Made by a program: the position numbers and the translations under genes. Shown here one piece after another: positions 62,150 to 64,000 of a DNA stretch of 64,000 nt. Every line of letters starts with the position of its first letter. The first letter of the stretch is position 1. The notes beneath the pieces are model-generated. The model saw nothing but the letters and a program-made list of their open reading frames with translations, searched no databases and had not been told where the DNA came from. Source of the stretch: Caulobacter sp. 73W (GTDB lineage: Bacteria > Pseudomonadota > Alphaproteobacteria > Caulobacterales > Caulobacteraceae). Location: the NCBI RefSeq assembly GCF_041021955.1, contig NZ_CP158375.1:1302001-1366000 (forward strand), written 5' to 3'.

Positions 62150-62803
62150 TCAGGCTGCAGCCTGAAGCAGGCGGCGGTCGCAAAGGACCACATGGCGGGA
62201 GGTGGCGCGGTTGATGCGGTTCTCGCGCTCCATCTGGGAAAGGATCCGCGAGACCGTCTCGATGGTCAGGCCCAGGTAATCGGCGATGTCGGTTCGCGAC
62301 ATGGGCAGGTCTACACCGTCGCAGGCGGGGGCGCGCTCGGCCATGTCGGCGAGGAAGGCTTCGACCCGTTCGGCGGCGGTGCGGCGGCCCAGCAACATCA
62401 TGTGGCCCTGGGTGCGTTGCAGGTGCTGGTCGGTCAGGGCCCACAGGCCGGCGCCAACAGTGGGGTCGGCGGCGGCGGCCTTGTGCAGGGCCACGCGTCG
62501 GACCAGCATCACCTCGCAGGCGCCGACAGCCTCGGCGGAGGTGCGGTGGGTCTCGCAAAGCTCCATGCCGAAGACCTCGCCCGGCATATGGAAGCCGACG
62601 ACCAGACGGCGGCCGTCATCCAGGAAGCGAAGGGTGCGGACTACGCCCGACACGACCTTGTAGGCGAACTCGGCCTGCTCATCCTCGCCGAAGATCTCTT
62701 CGTTACGCGAGAAGGTCATGCAGAAGCCCGACACATCGACGCCGGCCGCGAAAGTCGCCGGTTGCGGCGGCGTGGCGGCGTGAATGACTTCCAGAGAACG
62801 CAT
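62150..62803 (-). CDS. fixK: Crp/Fnr family regulator FixK
   Basis: 217 aa: cyclic-nucleotide-like beta-roll (residues about 20-110) and a C-terminal winged HTH (MSRTDIADYLGLTIETVSRILSQMERENR), whose Glu and Arg contact TTGAT half-sites. It lacks the N-terminal four-Cys cluster of FNR, so it is controlled by transcription through FixLJ rather than by an iron-sulfur centre. Divergent from fixL. Likely regulator of the TTGAT-N4-ATCAA sites in this window. Confidence 0.92.
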   Translation of the reverse strand: MRSLEVIHAATPPQPATFAAGVDVSGFCMTFSRNEEIFGEDEQAEFAYKVVSGVVRTLRFLDDGRRLVVGFHMPGEVFGMELCETHRTSAEAVGACEVMLVRRVALHKAAAADPTVGAGLWALTDQHLQRTQGHMMLLGRRTAAERVEAFLADMAERAPACDGVDLPMSRTDIADYLGLTIETVSRILSQMERENRINRATSRHVVLCDRRLLQAAA

Positions 62804-62877
62804 GGCTTTCTAAGCCCCCTTGATTGATGAGGAAGGCTTAGGCCGCGCCAAGACCACACGAAATTCAGGGATATCGC

Positions 62878-62890
62878 CTACGTAGTATCC
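62878..62890. promoter_or_regulatory. Candidate FixJ site between fixK and fixL
   Basis: CTACGTAGTATCC contains the palindrome CTACGTAG and resembles FixJ-bound sequences of rhizobia (TACGTAGTTTCC-like). It is about 75 nt upstream of fixK, a typical activator distance. The resemblance is from memory and needs testing. Confidence 0.4.
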
Positions 62891-62971
62891 ACAGGGTGCG
62901 CGGCTTTTGATGATGCGTCACGCTCGCCGCTTCTTCTCATCCCATGCCGCCCGCGCTACAGCGGTCTCCGC

Positions 62972-64000
62972 ATGCGGCAGCTCTGGCGTAAAATGGACGA
63001 CAACGCACGCCCGCTCAGTGAAGGCATCGGCCACGCGTGCACCTTCGCCTCCATCACCATCTGCCTGGTCATCTGGGCCGCCTTCACGCCCTACCTGCCC
63101 TTGGGCTCGCAGGTCCTGATCTTCATTCCCGCCGTCCTGGTGGGCGCGGGCCTCAGCGGCATCGGCGGCGGTCTGGCGGCCGGCGCCGTGGGTCTGGCCG
63201 CCGGCGGGTGGGCCGCGTCGAAAGGCGGCTGGACCTGGGACGAGATGTTCCCCTTCGCCGTCTTCGCCGTGGCCGGTCTGTCGATCACCGCCACGGGCGC
63301 GGCGGCCCGCCGTTGGCGCTGGCGTCATATCGAGGCCAACCGTCACCTGGCCGAGCGTGAGGCGCATCTCCGCTCGATCCTCGACACCGTGCCCGACGCG
63401 ATGATCGTCATTTCCGAGGATGGGCTGGTGCAGTCGTTCAGCCCCGCCGCAGAGCGGCTGTTCGGCTGGACCGCCGCCGAGGTGCTGGGCAAGAACGTCA
63501 GCATGCTGATGCCCAATCCCTATCGGGACGCGCACGACGGCTACATGACCCGCTATCACACCACCGGCGAGCGGCGGATCATCGGCCGCGGCCGCGTCGT
63601 GGTGGGCGAGCGCAAGGACGGCTCGACCTTCCCCATCGAACTGTCGGTGGGCGAGATGAAGCCCGGCGAGCGGCGCTTCTATACCGGCTTCATCCGCGAC
63701 CTGAGCGAACGGCAGGAGACCGAGGCGCGACTGCAGGAGCTGCAGACGGAGCTGGTCCACATCTCCCGCGCCACCGCCATGGGCGAAATGGCCTCGGCCC
63801 TGGCGCATGAGCTGAACCAGCCGCTGGCGGCGATCGCCAACTACCTGCGCGGCGCCAAGCGCCTGATGGAAGGCGCGCCGGCTCCGGACGCGCGGGTGGG
63901 CGACGCCCTGGAAAAGGCGTCCGACCAGGCCCTGCGCGCCGGCCAGATCATCCGTCGCCTGCGCGACTTCCTGGCCCGGGGCGACACCGACCGCCGGGTG
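62972..64000 (+). CDS. fixL: Oxygen sensor histidine kinase FixL (3' truncated)
   Basis: 343 codons to the window edge. N-terminal membrane spans (residues about 15-65 and 85-108), then a heme PAS domain (about 130-250). The proximal heme ligand is His188 in [10 protein letters not shown], and IIGRGR carries the distal Arg of Fix[16 protein letters not shown] and [13 protein letters not shown] are FixL-specific. The HisKA phospho-acceptor is His279 in LAHELNQPL. The ATPase domain is beyond the edge. Heme unliganded would phosphorylate FixJ (not in window). ATG 62972 or ATG 62993 are both possible starts. Confidence 0.94.
   Translation, partial: MRQLWRKMDDNARPLSEGIGHACTFASITICLVIWAAFTPYLPLGSQVLIFIPAVLVGAGLSGIGGGLAAGAVGLAAGGWAASKGGWTWDEMFPFAVFAVAGLSITATGAAARRWRWRHIEANRHLAEREAHLRSILDTVPDAMIVISEDGLVQSFSPAAERLFGWTAAEVLGKNVSMLMPNPYRDAHDGYMTRYHTTGERRIIGRGRVVVGERKDGSTFPIELSVGEMKPGERRFYTGFIRDLSERQETEARLQELQTELVHISRATAMGEMASALAHELNQPLAAIANYLRGAKRLMEGAPAPDARVGDALEKASDQALRAGQIIRRLRDFLARGDTDRRV

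Noticed and set aside
1..64000. tRNA genes, CRISPR arrays, insertion sequences, prophage
   Set aside because: I looked for T-loop motifs, regular short repeats, transposase motifs and terminal inverted repeats and saw none.

Overview
The window is a high-GC alphaproteobacterial chromosome segment, most likely from Caulobacteraceae (Caulobacter or a close relative). The evidence is the gene content and order: FixL and FixK next to cydDC/cydAB/cydX/hemN; SRP RNA, dnaX, ybaB and recR in a row; rpoH beside two receiver-like proteins; CpaE; an encapsulin-type ferritin; several Caulobacter-style chemoreceptors; and TTAA-N7-TTAA (CtrA-type) sites. I see no prophage, insertion sequence, CRISPR array or tRNA. 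This is a dense housekeeping chromosome with short intergenic gaps.

Layout. 1-6.8 kb: end of a zinc-type dehydrogenase, a PagL-like lipid A deacylase, purA, an unrecognised 375-aa protein, two degenerate receiver-domain proteins and rpoH (sigma-32). 7-15.7 kb: a secreted amidohydrolase divergent from a gamma-glutamyltransferase-like enzyme, two chemoreceptors flanking a PI-PLC-like phospholipase, and a LysE exporter. 15.8-18.8 kb: recR, ybaB, dnaX and the SRP RNA on the minus strand. 18.9-28.2 kb: nudC, an MHS-type transporter, a MAPEG protein, pheA, kdsB, a membrane-anchored cytochrome c, a MATE pump, a BlaI/M56 pair, a spermidine-synthase-like protein and an FMN reductase. 28.2-37.3 kb: NlpC/P60 and leucyl aminopeptidase operon, a TonB-dependent receptor with a Gly-rich insert, a threonine-dehydratase-like enzyme, a frameshifted yceI, a CpaE paralogue and a frameshifted lipoprotein. 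37.3-52.9 kb: encapsulated ferritin, pyruvate kinase, pabC/pabB, a UMF1-type transporter, several small unknown proteins, a LuxR-type HTH protein with a nested gene, a frameshifted XRE regulator, AMP nucleosidase, htpX, a large unknown protein, an SNase-like secreted protein, a 2-hydroxyacid dehydrogenase and a soluble PAS chemoreceptor. 53-64 kb: ompW, cydC/cydD, cydA/cydB/cydX, hemN, a BON-domain protein, fixK and the 5' part of fixL.

The most coherent system is the low-oxygen module at the right end. FixL (heme PAS oxygen sensor) and FixK are divergent. A perfect FNR/FixK site sits between cydD and cydA, a near-perfect one in front of ompW, and looser ones upstream of a chemoreceptor and of pabB. 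Together they would couple O2 sensing to a cytochrome bd oxidase, its CydDC maturation exporter and anaerobic heme synthesis (HemN).

Several genes (yceI, a lipoprotein, an XRE regulator, cydD, cydC) are interrupted by 1-2 nt frameshifts, mostly at G/C runs. Sequencing or assembly indels are the simplest explanation, but cydD and cydC carry the same G6 run at the same ABC-signature position, which deserves a check.
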